From Oxalobacter formigenes (GTDB lineage Bacteria; Pseudomonadota; Gammaproteobacteria; Burkholderiales; Burkholderiaceae_D): 64,000 bases of DNA. Below the pieces are notes generated by a model. It was not told where the DNA came from. It worked only from the letters and a program-made list of their open reading frames with translations, and did no database searches. Numbering within the stretch: the stretch's first letter is position 1; every line of letters begins with the position of its first letter. Both the position numbers and the translations under genes were made by a program. Location: NCBI RefSeq assembly GCF_002127965.1, contig NZ_CP018787.1, positions 1,302,001-1,366,000 on the forward strand, read 5' to 3'. This document shows, in pieces, positions 25,291 to 34,409 of this stretch.

Positions 25291-26241
25291 ATGAAATTCA
25301 GATCAATTATTTTGCCGGTCATGCTGTTGGTTACGGTGGGTATCACCGGATGCGACCAGACAGGCAAAAAAGCCAATGAAAAACCTGCAGACGCAGCCGC
25401 AAATAGTGCGTCGGCCAGACCGGATGCCGTTTCCGCCGCAAAGCTCGATTTGTATTCACAGGCATATAAAGTCATGATGAGTGGACAGACAAGCCTCAGG
25501 CCTTCTTATGAGGGATTTGTCGCCCGGCTTGAAAACACGCGAAACAATGAGGAAATTCTGTACATCTCCGGCGGCAGACTCGAATATGCGCTTGAATTGT
25601 TCAGGCAGGGGTATGCCATACATGGTGGCGATATGCCGGAACTGGACAGGAACGTTCTGGATGTCATCGATGCGGGAAATAGCCTGATGGCAAAAAGGGC
25701 CGGACAGGAGCCGATAGAAGGCAATCAAAAGGAAAATGATAGCCCTGATCGTGCAACGGACGGAACTTCACCATTACCGTCCGGTTATGAAGCCCTGTTT
25801 GCCGCAATGGATCGGATGGAAACGCTTTTGTTCAAATACAGGAAGAGTGAATCGGAAAAACGGATGGCATGGTTCAAAAAGGCAGGCAATTCATTGGGCT
25901 TTTATACGGAACGAAGTCTTGCTGAAGCACAGGATCTTTTGGCATTGTTTATCGCTTCGAAAAATGCCATCAATGACAGTGAAACGTACGACAAGGGCGA
26001 TCTTGTTCTTTCCAGTCTGGAAGAGTCACTGGCAGCGCAGCGCAGGGCTTATGTCAATGCCAGATCAGAGGAGGTGGAAGGGCTGGAAAATTATCCTGCC
26101 GTTTACCGGGTTTTAACGAGTATGGCCGGAAGCTATCGTGACCTCAGGCAAAACAGGACGCTGTCAGATTTGTCTGCCCTGAATAAAAAATATAACGAAG
26201 CGATCAAGGCCAACAATCGGGTTTCAATGCTGATCCAGTGA
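25291..26241 (+). CDS. DUF3829 lipoprotein (YiiG-like), first of two
   Basis: A lipoprotein of 316 residues. The signal sequence ends in VGITGC, a good lipobox. A linker rich in Ala, Lys and Ser follows, then an all-helical DUF3829 domain (about 50-316) with the typical YSQAYKVMMSGQTSLRPSYE entry, KYRKSESEKRMAWFKKAG and YNEAIKANNRVSML end. Compared with the paralogue that follows it carries an extra Glu/Asp/Pro-rich stretch near the middle. An alternative ATG at 25252 would add a tyrosine-rich tail before the signal, so 25291 was preferred. Function is unknown; related E. coli YiiG is an uncharacterised lipoprotein. Confidence 0.8.
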   Translation: MKFRSIILPVMLLVTVGITGCDQTGKKANEKPADAAANSASARPDAVSAAKLDLYSQAYKVMMSGQTSLRPSYEGFVARLENTRNNEEILYISGGRLEYALELFRQGYAIHGGDMPELDRNVLDVIDAGNSLMAKRAGQEPIEGNQKENDSPDRATDGTSPLPSGYEALFAAMDRMETLLFKYRKSESEKRMAWFKKAGNSLGFYTERSLAEAQDLLALFIASKNAINDSETYDKGDLVLSSLEESLAAQRRAYVNARSEEVEGLENYPAVYRVLTSMAGSYRDLRQNRTLSDLSALNKKYNEAIKANNRVSMLIQ

Positions 26242-26387
26242 CGCAATTGCGGGAATTTCATGTCCGTTTGTCGCCATTCGGGTATAAAAGAAGGTTTCTT
26301 TGAAGAAGGCTGTCAAAATTTTCACCGATATCTGGAATAATAGGAAAATATTTTCGTCTTGCCATTGTCCTTTTCCGGAATCGAAAA

Positions 26388-27392
26388 ATGAGAATTCCCG
26401 CTTTTGTCCGTCTCTTCGCTCTCGCCGCATTCACATTGAGCCTCTCCGGCTGTGTCGTCCTCATCCCGACGGTTGTTGAAGCCGTCAATCAGTACCGTCT
26501 GAACAATGAAGCGGAAGGTGCGGTTCTCGAGTCGAATACCGGCGCCTTGAAACTCGTCAAGGACAGTAACGACCCTGAAACCGGCAAGCTGAACGATTAC
26601 ATTTCCGGTTATAACAGCATCATGGTCGGTAACTGGAGCCTGTGGCCATCCTGGAATACCCTGACGAACCATACAATGAAGGCCAAACCGGCCGATACGA
26701 TTTCCTTCCCGGTCGTCGCCGGGCTTGAAAAAGGGATAACTTCCTTCAAAAAGGGATTGGCGGTCAATGCGCAGGCATCTCCTGAATTGAATGCGGCGGT
26801 GACGGCTGCCGTAACAGCAGGGGAAAAGCTCTTGAAAGACGAACGCAGCAGCCTGCCTTACTTCCGGGATCAGGTATATCGTCGCGACAATCTGGATGGT
26901 GGCCGGGTTGTCCTGCCGATTCTGAAAGCGGATTATACGAAGCTGATCGATGCCATGAATGACATCGGTGCGATTCTCATCAAAAAACAAAGGGCGGAAA
27001 CCCTGCGCAGAATGGATGTTTTCAAGTCGCAAAGGAATATGGTTCCGTATTATGCCGAACAGAGTCTGCTTTATGGACAGGATCTGGTGACCCTCTTTAA
27101 CGATCCGGAAAACAGTGTGGCCGACAATGCCAAATACGTGGCAGGTGACAAGATCGTTGCCAGTCTTGAGCTTTCCCTGAAAAACCTGAAGAAATCGCTT
27201 GAAGCCGATTATCCGAAACGGGAAGGCAACAATGACCTGGACAGCATCATCAGCCATCTGGAAGGCACGATCAAGGTATACAGGTTCATGAAAGAAAAGA
27301 AAACGGCGAAATCTTTCAATCTGATGATGAAGCGTTACAGCAATGCCGTTGAAAGCTATAACCGTATCCTGAAGTTCACCCGTCCGGTATAA
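26388..27392 (+). CDS. DUF3829 lipoprotein (YiiG-like), second of two
   Basis: A 334-residue lipoprotein with lipobox LSLSGC. The mature part is helical and matches the preceding gene in layout: YISGYNSIMVGNWSLWPSW, then KKGLAVNAQASPELNAAV, AETLRRMDVFKSQRNMVPYY and the closing MMKRYSNAVESYNRILKF. Sequence identity to its neighbour is modest, so the duplication is old. A Trp-rich GNWSLWPSW motif is distinctive. It sits 146 bases after its partner and before a shared terminator, so both are probably one operon. Confidence 0.82.
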   Translation: MRIPAFVRLFALAAFTLSLSGCVVLIPTVVEAVNQYRLNNEAEGAVLESNTGALKLVKDSNDPETGKLNDYISGYNSIMVGNWSLWPSWNTLTNHTMKAKPADTISFPVVAGLEKGITSFKKGLAVNAQASPELNAAVTAAVTAGEKLLKDERSSLPYFRDQVYRRDNLDGGRVVLPILKADYTKLIDAMNDIGAILIKKQRAETLRRMDVFKSQRNMVPYYAEQSLLYGQDLVTLFNDPENSVADNAKYVAGDKIVASLELSLKNLKKSLEADYPKREGNNDLDSIISHLEGTIKVYRFMKEKKTAKSFNLMMKRYSNAVESYNRILKFTRPV

Positions 27393-27422
27393 AACAGCTC
27401 ATACGGGCTGCGTCAGACAGAA

Positions 27423-27473
27423 AAAAAGCACTTCGGCACTGAACGGAACGATTCATGACCTGAAGTGCTTTTT
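27423..27473 (+). terminator. Terminator of the DUF3829 pair
   Basis: AAAAAGCACTTC pairs with GAAGTGCTTTTT around a long loop, with the T run directly after the stem. Confidence 0.75.
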
Positions 27474-27574
27474 ATATGCCGGTATTTTCGGCTATCATGT
27501 CGTCTGTTCAGGTTAATCGGATTCGGCATTTATTCACCATCACGCTTGTGATATTTCCATAAGGACAGGTTTCC

Positions 27575-28024
27575 ATGAAAACGCCACTTGAAAACATCGT
27601 CGAATGGTTCAACGCTCTACCGGTTTCGTATCGTCAGGCAGTCGCAGTGGAAGTGGCTTCCATGATGCCCGGAATGGAGCCCAATATCAGCAATCCCTTT
27701 TATCACAAGCAGTTCATCGCCAAAATCAGTGAACCCCAGCCCGACAGGATGAAAGAAGAGGGGCTTGTCGTTTCCCTGAAAGCCCTGATCGAAGACATAA
27801 TCACCGTCCGGACCAAAGAAAACGAAAATTGGGAACAGATGGAAAAAGAACTGAAAGAAGCGGCTGAACTTACCGGCAGCTGTTCCCTTGCCGAACACGC
27901 TTATCAGAAGCAGATTCAATACAAGCAATGGACAGCCATACGCGAGAGCTGGAAAGCGATGGCGGCACAATCCCTTACTTATCAGGCGCTTTGCCTCTGG
28001 CGCAAGGCCCTTCAGACAGCATAA
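27575..28024 (+). CDS. Unrecognised 149-residue protein
   Basis: A soluble protein without signal peptide or membrane segment, mostly predicted helical and rich in Glu, Lys and Gln. Noticeable blocks are the opening PLENIVEWFNALPVSYRQAV and a charged middle helix (KENENWEQMEKELKEAAE). A Trp-containing C-terminal helix follows (QWTAIRESWKAMAAQS). I do not recognise the family. The gene has a strong terminator behind it and is followed by a Fur-box porin, with no obvious functional link. Codon use looks like that of the neighbours. Confidence 0.65.
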   Translation: MKTPLENIVEWFNALPVSYRQAVAVEVASMMPGMEPNISNPFYHKQFIAKISEPQPDRMKEEGLVVSLKALIEDIITVRTKENENWEQMEKELKEAAELTGSCSLAEHAYQKQIQYKQWTAIRESWKAMAAQSLTYQALCLWRKALQTA

Positions 28025-28079
28025 ACAGCTGTTTCAAAAGCTGTACCGTTTCAGTTACGAAACGAAAACAAACGGTAAA

Positions 28080-28123
28080 AAAGCATTGTTATTCTTTCAG
28101 GAAAGCAATGCTTTCGTTTTTTT
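28080..28123 (+). terminator. Terminator after the 149-residue gene
   Basis: AAAGCATTG (28080-28088) pairs with CAATGCTTT (28106-28114), followed by a run of seven T after one CG pair. Confidence 0.85.
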
Positions 28124-28131
28124 ATAATTTT

Positions 28132-28150
28132 GAGAATGATAATTATTCTC
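28132..28150 (+). promoter_or_regulatory. Fur box before the second porin
   Basis: GAGAATGATAATTATTCTC is a nearly perfect palindrome and matches the Fur consensus at 16 of 19 positions. It lies 88 bases before the porin start. Confidence 0.85.
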
Positions 28151-28237
28151 ATTTGATGAGTTTGCATTTATAATGCAGTCCACTATGCGAGCCCATGCAG
28201 TGGCTCACAAATGAATCTCAGTCAGGAAGTTTCACTC

Positions 28238-29317
28238 ATGTATAAAAAATTGATAGCCTTGTCGGCGCTGGGACTGGCCATGTCCGCGCAGGCACAGACC
28301 AATGTCATTATTTACGGTACCGTCGATACCGGCTTCGTCAAGGAAACAGGCAGCAGTACGCGGATGGATGAGAGTGCCGCCAACCTGATCGGCGTACGCG
28401 GATCGGAAGAGCTGGCAAACGGTATTAAAGCGACTTTCCAGCTTGAACGGCAATTCCAGCTCCCTGACGGCACCAACAAGGAAACCTACAGCCTTGACGA
28501 TTCCATTTCAAGAGCGCTCGGCAACCGTGGGCAGACAATCGACTGGACAGGTGCCGCCAACGTTGGCCTTGAAGGGCCGTGGGGCTGGGTCCGTCTGGGG
28601 CGTGTCAATGAAATGTCGTCAGAATTCTTTACCGAACTCGATCCGTTTTTGCAGGCGGCAACCGGTTCGGCACTCGCCAAGTACAATCTTTTGCGCAGTG
28701 AACAGCTTTCCAATACGGTTCGCTACGACAGTCCCGAATTCGCCGGGTTCGTCGTCGGCCTGACTTACACGTTAAGTGCGGATGACCATAAAAAACCGGT
28801 GGGAGTAAACAGCGACATTTACAATGCCGGTTTCGGCGGCTCGCTGCGCTACAGCAATGGACCTGTTTCGCTGATGACCAACTATAATCGTCAGGCCGAT
28901 TCCAATAAATCGTTCGTCTGGAATATCGGGGGTGCCTATACGCTGGGCGACTGGCGTTTCTCGGCAGGATATCAGGGAAGCCAGCTGAAAAACCTGTCGT
29001 TGATCCCTGATCTCGACCTTGGCGTTGATACGCCGATCAACCAGAAAGAATGGTTGCTGGGTGTCCAGTACCATATAGGACAGGGCACTATCAATGCATC
29101 GTATAACCGCGCTTCGGTCGATAAAACCGCCCACGATGGTGACGTCAACAAATACGCTCTGGGTTATACCTATGACTTGTCGAAGCGGACACAGTTATAC
29201 GGCATGGTGTCCTATACTGACAGCGACAACAGCTTTGTCGGCAGTATCTACAATAACAACGGAGCGGAAAGGGAATCCGTTACCGGTGTTCAGGTCGGTA
29301 TCACGCACAGTTTTTGA
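28238..29317 (+). CDS. Trimeric porin, paralogue of the first, iron-regulated
   Basis: A 359-residue outer-membrane porin. The ATG at 28238 follows AGGAAG and opens a signal peptide ending MSAQAQ; the in-frame ATG at 28211 was rejected. The first strand TNVIIYGTVDTGF, the central GAANVGLEGPWGWVRLGR and the last strand GVQVGITHSF with terminal Phe are diagnostic. It shares most of its sequence with the porin at 20779-21846, including the stretch around ERQFQLPDGTNK; differences gather in exposed loops. Its Fur box is even better than that of the paralogue. It probably widens outer-membrane uptake under iron limitation, but substrate is unknown. Confidence 0.93.
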   Translation: MYKKLIALSALGLAMSAQAQTNVIIYGTVDTGFVKETGSSTRMDESAANLIGVRGSEELANGIKATFQLERQFQLPDGTNKETYSLDDSISRALGNRGQTIDWTGAANVGLEGPWGWVRLGRVNEMSSEFFTELDPFLQAATGSALAKYNLLRSEQLSNTVRYDSPEFAGFVVGLTYTLSADDHKKPVGVNSDIYNAGFGGSLRYSNGPVSLMTNYNRQADSNKSFVWNIGGAYTLGDWRFSAGYQGSQLKNLSLIPDLDLGVDTPINQKEWLLGVQYHIGQGTINASYNRASVDKTAHDGDVNKYALGYTYDLSKRTQLYGMVSYTDSDNSFVGSIYNNNGAERESVTGVQVGITHSF

Positions 29318-29344
29318 TGTAAAAAGGAAGAAAAAACTTTGTCT

Positions 29345-29372
29345 GGAGCACGCCAGCCGTGCTCCTTTTTTA
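29345..29372 (+). terminator. Terminator of the second porin
   Basis: GGAGCACG (29345-29352) pairs with CGTGCTCC (29358-29365), followed by TTTTTT. Confidence 0.92.
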
Positions 29373-29387
29373 TGTGAACAGAATTGA

Positions 29388-30206
29388 TTACTGTTTCTTT
29401 TCGGCTTTTTCCGCCATATCCAGCCAGCGTTGAGACTCGGCATCATTCTTTTGAACCCCCAATTGGCCGAGCTTGTAAATGCCTGAGAGCACCTTCATCG
29501 CCAGCACATTCCCGTTTTTGGCAGATTCCCTGTACCAGTACAACGCCCGATTGGCATCATAGGGTACACCATTTGCCTTGGCATATGAGTCGGCCAGAAA
29601 GAGCTGGGCTTCGCTATCGCCTTTTTCTGCACCGAGGATGTAATACTGGACGGCTCGGTTAGGGTCTTTTTTGACACCCTGTCCCTTGTCGTAAAAAAGG
29701 CCGATATCCGCATAAGCCCCGACATCACCATGTTCAGCCGCCCGACGGTACCATTGCATGGCTTCTTTGTAGTCTTTTTTGACTCCTGTTCCCGTTACCG
29801 CCAGATAACCCATTTTCATTTCAGCGTCAGGATAGTTTTGATCTGCGGCTTTACGGAACCATTGAATAGCTTCATTCATATTTTCTGGTATCGGTTTACC
29901 GTGTTGATACATGAGACCCAGATTGAATTGGGCAGCAGCAAATCCGGCTTCAGCCGCATTCCGGTACCATTTATACGCCTCTTCCGGGTTTTCCTTTATT
30001 CCCAATCCCTTCTTGTACATATAACCAATGCGATTCATGGTAGCAGGATTATTGGCCGCATCAGGCTTCATGAAATAGCTCAAGGCTTCCTGATATTTTC
30101 CTGAGTCATAAAGTCGGTTTCCTTCTTTTACGTTGTCAGCAAAGACTAATGATGTGCTCATCCAAAATAAAAAGAGGAAAACAAAAGATTTGAGAAAAAT
30201 TTTCAT
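29388..30206 (-). CDS. Sel1-repeat (TPR-like) secreted protein
   Basis: A 272-residue exported protein. The ATG at 30206 opens a signal peptide (IFLKSFVFLFLFWMSTSLVFA). The rest is a chain of about six Sel1 repeats of roughly 36 residues, each with the pattern A-x-x-x-L-G-x-x-Y-x-x-G-x-G-V-x-x-D, for example AAQFNLGLMYQHGKPIPENM and YADIGLFYDKGQGVKKDPNR. Such solenoids bind other proteins; bacterial members serve in envelope stress, symbiosis or signalling. No catalytic domain is present. The upstream TTG/ATG at 30227 was rejected because it only adds residues before the signal. Confidence 0.88.
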   Translation of the reverse strand: MKIFLKSFVFLFLFWMSTSLVFADNVKEGNRLYDSGKYQEALSYFMKPDAANNPATMNRIGYMYKKGLGIKENPEEAYKWYRNAAEAGFAAAQFNLGLMYQHGKPIPENMNEAIQWFRKAADQNYPDAEMKMGYLAVTGTGVKKDYKEAMQWYRRAAEHGDVGAYADIGLFYDKGQGVKKDPNRAVQYYILGAEKGDSEAQLFLADSYAKANGVPYDANRALYWYRESAKNGNVLAMKVLSGIYKLGQLGVQKNDAESQRWLDMAEKAEKKQ

Positions 30207-30277
30207 TTTATAAATTAGTTTGTACAAACAAGGCCAGCCTATTATGGCTAGCCTTGTTTGTTTCGGTCAAGCGGATA

Positions 30278-31960
30278 TCACTGGGAAAGATCTTTGTCGT
30301 CCTTTCTTTTATCAGTATTTCTTTTAACAGCCAAATTAACCCCCACCTCCTGCCCCTGAGACACCCCGAAATCCGCCAGAACAGACGTGACCCACCTCTT
30401 CAATTCTTCGGGACTCCTGACCTGCGCAGGTGGCTGGAAAGGGATGTTGAGTAGCGAAAGCATCCCCAGAGGTATCCCGTACATCAGCGATTCCCCCACA
30501 TGGGCCTGTCCTGTCTTGTCCAGCAGTTTCGCGTGCAGGTTGGCCGAGACGCTGGCTGCTGACATCCCGGTTAACGTCGCCAGACTGTCGACTTTGCCCA
30601 GTAAGGCCGTTACCGGAATTTTGACGATCTGGTTCCCGAGGTTCTGGTACAGGTAATCCGTCACGTTTTGCAGGGTCTTTTCCGGGTCATTGGGGTCGAT
30701 GATTTTTTCGGGGGTCATGGGTTTCATGGCGTCCATTTCCCGCTGGTATGTTTTCAGTGTGTCCTGCACGGCTCTCAGGGCTTTGGGGTCGCCCCCGGTC
30801 ATGCCATAGACCATTTCCCCCATCAGGGAGGCGAAGGAGTAGAAGGCGGTTTTGGCTTCCAGAGGCGCCATTTTCATGCCTTTTTCGAAGGAATAGGCTT
30901 GCCGGCTTCCGTGTTTGGGGTCGTAGGTGTATCCCTGTGCTTCGTTGAATTCCTGTATGGCCCGGCCGACGGTTTCATTGTCCATGTTCTGGAAGATGGC
31001 CGGGATCAGTTTGCCGGTGGTCTGGTCGGGTTCGCTAACGGGGCGACTGCCGTCTTCGCCGTGGACGGGGTTTTTCGGGGCAAGCGCCTTGTTGACGTAG
31101 CCGGTGACCGCTTTCCCGGCCTGCCTCTCTGCTTCGGCATAGCTCGAATCCGGATGCCCTGCCGGATTCTTTTTCCACGATTCGTTTCCTTCCATCGGGG
31201 CGATGGCGTTATCGTTCAGGTAGTCGTATGCGCGGCCCATGCTTTGATCCTGCGGAATATTCACACTCATGATCTGCGAAAGGAAATTGTCATCCACCTT
31301 CACGACCTTCACCGGTTCATCCGCATATTGAATCGCCTTCTGTATTGACGGCACCCCATCGCGTTCCGGAACATATTCAAGAGTGCGATAGCCGGTTGTC
31401 TGAGGATTTTTGTCATCCAGACGGAGTTCCAGTGTTTGGGCTCCTTCCTGCTGTTTTTGTCTGAGCTGGCTTTCCAGTTCGATCCATTGCCTGAAAACCG
31501 GGTCATGTCTGGCGTTCAGGATGAAGCTGATATCTTTCTGATCCTGTGTCATCCCATTGACCTTGTTTTTCCAGCCATGGATGTAGTCATCTCTTTCCGG
31601 GCCGGTCAAGGGACGTCCCAGTGGGCTTTTGGGGTCGTTTCCTGCACTGAAACGATTCATGAGCATGTCGTTTCGTCTGCTGGCGTCCAGTCCCTTGTAC
31701 GGGTCGTCGGGGTCGGTTTTGAAGACGGGGGCCCGTTTATCGTTATCGGTGACGACTGGTTTTTGAGTATTTTGCTGGAGGGATTTTAGCTGTTCGGCCT
31801 GCGCGGCCTGTTGTTCCCGCAATATCCTTGCCTGTTCCCGTTCCTGTTCGCGCCTCCGTCTCTCGGCTTCACGTTCCAGTGCACGGTTTTGTTCTTCGGG
31901 GTCCTGGCTTCCTGAGTACATGTCTCCGGCAGCCCCAAAGTAGTCATCGATTCCACTCAT
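30278..31960 (-). CDS. Unrecognised 560-residue protein, possibly phage-derived
   Basis: A long soluble protein. Residues 20-60 form a highly charged coiled coil rich in Glu, Arg and Gln. A middle part follows with regularly spaced phrases such as PDDPYKGLDASRRNDMLMNR and GWKNKVNGMTQDQKDISFIL. The C-terminal part is mainly helical with short hydrophobic pieces (GESLMYGIPLGMLSLLNIPF) but no clear membrane span. It has no signal peptide. The style recalls internal or polyvalent proteins of large phages and conjugative elements, but no family is recognised. It stands between a Sel1 gene and three tandem terminators. No phage neighbours lie beside it. Confidence 0.7.
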   Translation of the reverse strand: MSGIDDYFGAAGDMYSGSQDPEEQNRALEREAERRRREQEREQARILREQQAAQAEQLKSLQQNTQKPVVTDNDKRAPVFKTDPDDPYKGLDASRRNDMLMNRFSAGNDPKSPLGRPLTGPERDDYIHGWKNKVNGMTQDQKDISFILNARHDPVFRQWIELESQLRQKQQEGAQTLELRLDDKNPQTTGYRTLEYVPERDGVPSIQKAIQYADEPVKVVKVDDNFLSQIMSVNIPQDQSMGRAYDYLNDNAIAPMEGNESWKKNPAGHPDSSYAEAERQAGKAVTGYVNKALAPKNPVHGEDGSRPVSEPDQTTGKLIPAIFQNMDNETVGRAIQEFNEAQGYTYDPKHGSRQAYSFEKGMKMAPLEAKTAFYSFASLMGEMVYGMTGGDPKALRAVQDTLKTYQREMDAMKPMTPEKIIDPNDPEKTLQNVTDYLYQNLGNQIVKIPVTALLGKVDSLATLTGMSAASVSANLHAKLLDKTGQAHVGESLMYGIPLGMLSLLNIPFQPPAQVRSPEELKRWVTSVLADFGVSQGQEVGVNLAVKRNTDKRKDDKDLSQ

Positions 31961-31980
31961 TACGTATCTTTTGCCAATGA

Positions 31981-32090
31981 AAAAGCCTTCCGGCTCATGA
32001 GGTAATGGCGGAAGGCTTCAGAAATAAAAAAAGCCTCCCGTCAGGAAGGCTTCAGGTATAAAAAAGGCCCCTCCATTGGAAAAGCCTCGT
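31981..32090 (-). terminator. Three tandem minus-strand terminator hairpins
   Basis: Reading the minus strand there are three hairpins in about 110 bases: around 32060-32090, around 32026-32053 and at 31983-32018. Each carries the phrase AGGCTT or AGGCCT and each is followed by four to seven T. They lie upstream of the 560-residue gene and opposite in direction to the HipA-like gene, so they can stop transcripts coming from the minus strand across hipA. Confidence 0.7.
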
Positions 32091-32269
32091 GTCAATTTCG
32101 AAAACCGGGCGCATGTCGCCCGTCTCTTTCATTTATACAGGATAAATACTCTTCGGTCAGCTATGTCACTTGTATTTTGTAATAAAATCCGACCGGAAGA
32201 AGGGATGAAACTATGTCAGGCTTTCTCTATCTGATAAGATGGGGAATGTCTCTTCAAGCGAGGTGATCC

Positions 32270-33538
32270 ATGCAATGCACGATTGAAATTTTCGACCGCG
32301 GTCAATGGCAGCCTTGCTGCATCGTCGAAACGGAAAATCCGTCGGCCGGATCGCAATCGCCTTCCGTTCTGACGTATCTGCCCGATTATGTTGAAAACGG
32401 CAGCCTGCCCGTCTCGATTCATTTTCCTGTCCGCAAGGAACCCTACCGTCTGTCTCATTGGCCTTCTTTCATGCTGGATATGGTACCGCGCGGGGAAGGG
32501 CGGGAATATCTGCTTTATGAATGCCACATTCAGGAAGAGCTTGCGACCGACTGGAAACTGATGCTTGTCGGGGCGATCAATCCGATCGGCAATTTGCGGA
32601 TTGCCGAAGCGAACGTGTTTTACCGGAATTTTTTAAGCAAAAAAGCGCCGCTCTGGGTCAATCGGGGGTTTACGATCAAGGAAATTCTTGAGCGGAGCGA
32701 GAATTTTGTGGAATACCTTGAAGAGCATGGCATGCTGTCGGCAGGAACGACGTCCGTTCAGGGGAAAACACCCAAATTTTTGATGACGCAGGACAAGGAC
32801 GGCCTGTGGTATGCGGATGCTGCCTTGCCGGACACAAGGGCGGCGCGTCATTTTCTGGTCAAGCTTTCCCGGGGTCGCAATCTGGCAGACTGGAAAATTC
32901 TTGAAAACGAAACGGCTTATGTTCGTGTCGCCCGTGAAATGGGTCTGGCTGTCGGTGAATTGCCGAAGTGGCAAAGCGATATGCTGTTCATTCCGCGTTT
33001 TGACCGAACGGTCACGGAAACGGGCGTTATCCGGCACCATCAGGAAAGCATCGCTTCGCTGTGCCAGCTGGCCGATGCCTCCGAAAGACCTTCCCATAAT
33101 GTCGCTTTGAAGACCTTGCGGAAATTTGTGTCCGATCCTTTTGCGACGACGGTGGAATACCTGAAACGGGATATTCTCAATATGGCGATGGGCAATATCG
33201 ATAACCATCCCTTCAATAAAGCGGTCAGGATGCTGCATGGAAAAATCGGACTGACCCCCATTTTTGACTTTTCGCCGTCTTATCTGTTGACGGACGATAT
33301 TGAACGGTCGATGGAATGGATGGATAAAAACGGGGATATTCTCGATAACTGGAACGATATTCTGGACAGTCTGGACATCCCTCCGGAAGAAATGTCGGCT
33401 GTTCTGGTCGAGATTGACCGTTTTGGGCGCAAACTGGACAGCTTGCAGGACATCATGACACAGCAGGGTGTGGATGAGGATATCGTCGATGCCCGTTATT
33501 ACGGCATCCAGAACTTGCGCTCCCAGCTGAAAAACTGA
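32270..33538 (+). CDS. HipA-like serine/threonine kinase, solitary
   Basis: A 422-residue protein of the HipA toxin-kinase family. The kinase-like motifs are present: LFIPRFDR, the catalytic NMAMGNIDNHPFNKA with Asp and Asn, and the metal-binding PIFDFSPSYLL. An N-terminal HipA-type domain with VPRGEGREYLLYE precedes them. In E. coli HipA phosphorylates glutamyl-tRNA synthetase and causes persistence, and is held in check by HipB. No hipB-like helix-turn-helix gene is found on either side here, so this may be a chromosomal stand-alone kinase or have its partner elsewhere. The sequence is intact and full length. Confidence 0.87.
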   Translation: MQCTIEIFDRGQWQPCCIVETENPSAGSQSPSVLTYLPDYVENGSLPVSIHFPVRKEPYRLSHWPSFMLDMVPRGEGREYLLYECHIQEELATDWKLMLVGAINPIGNLRIAEANVFYRNFLSKKAPLWVNRGFTIKEILERSENFVEYLEEHGMLSAGTTSVQGKTPKFLMTQDKDGLWYADAALPDTRAARHFLVKLSRGRNLADWKILENETAYVRVAREMGLAVGELPKWQSDMLFIPRFDRTVTETGVIRHHQESIASLCQLADASERPSHNVALKTLRKFVSDPFATTVEYLKRDILNMAMGNIDNHPFNKAVRMLHGKIGLTPIFDFSPSYLLTDDIERSMEWMDKNGDILDNWNDILDSLDIPPEEMSAVLVEIDRFGRKLDSLQDIMTQQGVDEDIVDARYYGIQNLRSQLKN

Positions 33539-33561
33539 ATGCTTGAAAAGTCAGGCCGGGT

Positions 33562-34395
33562 TCAGTCCCGGTAAAGGCTTTTCAGCAGGGCGATTTCTTC
33601 GGCATGGCCCGGCAGTTCGTTGGGCGTTTCCAGACAGAACGGCAGGTTTTTCAATACAGGATGGTTGATGATCCGGGTGATCGCGTCGATGCCGATGGTG
33701 CCTTCCCCGATTGTCGCGTGTCTGTCCTTGTGGCTGCCGAAGGGCATCAGGCTGTCGTTCAGGTGGATGGCATGGAGATGCTTCAGACCAATGACTGAAT
33801 CGAATTCTTCCAGTACGTCGTCAAGCCGGTTGACGACGTCGTAACCGGCAGACCAGACGTGGCAGGTATCGAGACAGACGCCTGTTTTCGGATGGTTGCC
33901 GCAGCCGTCTAGGATGGCTTTCAATTCTTCGAAGCGGCTGCCGACTTCACTGCCCGATCCGGACATCGTTTCCAGCAAAAGCGTCGGTTCGGGACCGGTT
34001 TCCAGCACCCGGTTCAACAGGTCGATGATCAGTTCGATTCCCTTGCCGATCCCCTGTCCGACATGGCTGCCCGGATGGAAGTTGTACAGGTTGCCGGGAA
34101 GAAGCGCCATGCGGCTGATGTCGTCTAAAATGGTTTCAAAGGCAAAGTCGCGCAGGCGCTCGTCTTTGGCGCAGGCGTTCAGGGTATAGGGGGCGTGAAC
34201 GACGATCGGAGCAAAACCGTTTTCGTCCATCAATTGCTTCAAGGCCAAACCGTCGGCCAGGTCCAGTTTCTTTGCTGCACCGCCACGCGGATTGCGCAAA
34301 AAGCATTGAAAGGTATTGGCGCCGATGGAAAGCGCGTCCTTTCCCATCCGGAAAAGACCTTTTGAAACAGAGAGATGGCAGCCGATATTAAACAT
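33562..34395 (-). CDS. nfo: Deoxyribonuclease IV (AP endonuclease Nfo)
   Basis: A 277-residue zinc enzyme that cuts DNA 5' to abasic sites in base excision repair. The TIM-barrel zinc-site motifs are seen: CHLSVSKG at the start, [75 protein letters not shown] and GEGTIG near the end. It follows moeA by 14 bases and is probably co-transcribed with moaA-mobA-moeA. A small hairpin overlaps its stop codon and could end the message weakly. Confidence 0.96.
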   Translation of the reverse strand: MFNIGCHLSVSKGLFRMGKDALSIGANTFQCFLRNPRGGAAKKLDLADGLALKQLMDENGFAPIVVHAPYTLNACAKDERLRDFAFETILDDISRMALLPGNLYNFHPGSHVGQGIGKGIELIIDLLNRVLETGPEPTLLLETMSGSGSEVGSRFEELKAILDGCGNHPKTGVCLDTCHVWSAGYDVVNRLDDVLEEFDSVIGLKHLHAIHLNDSLMPFGSHKDRHATIGEGTIGIDAITRIINHPVLKNLPFCLETPNELPGHAEEIALLKSLYRD

Positions 34396-34409
34396 ATTTA
34401 TAAGCTACT

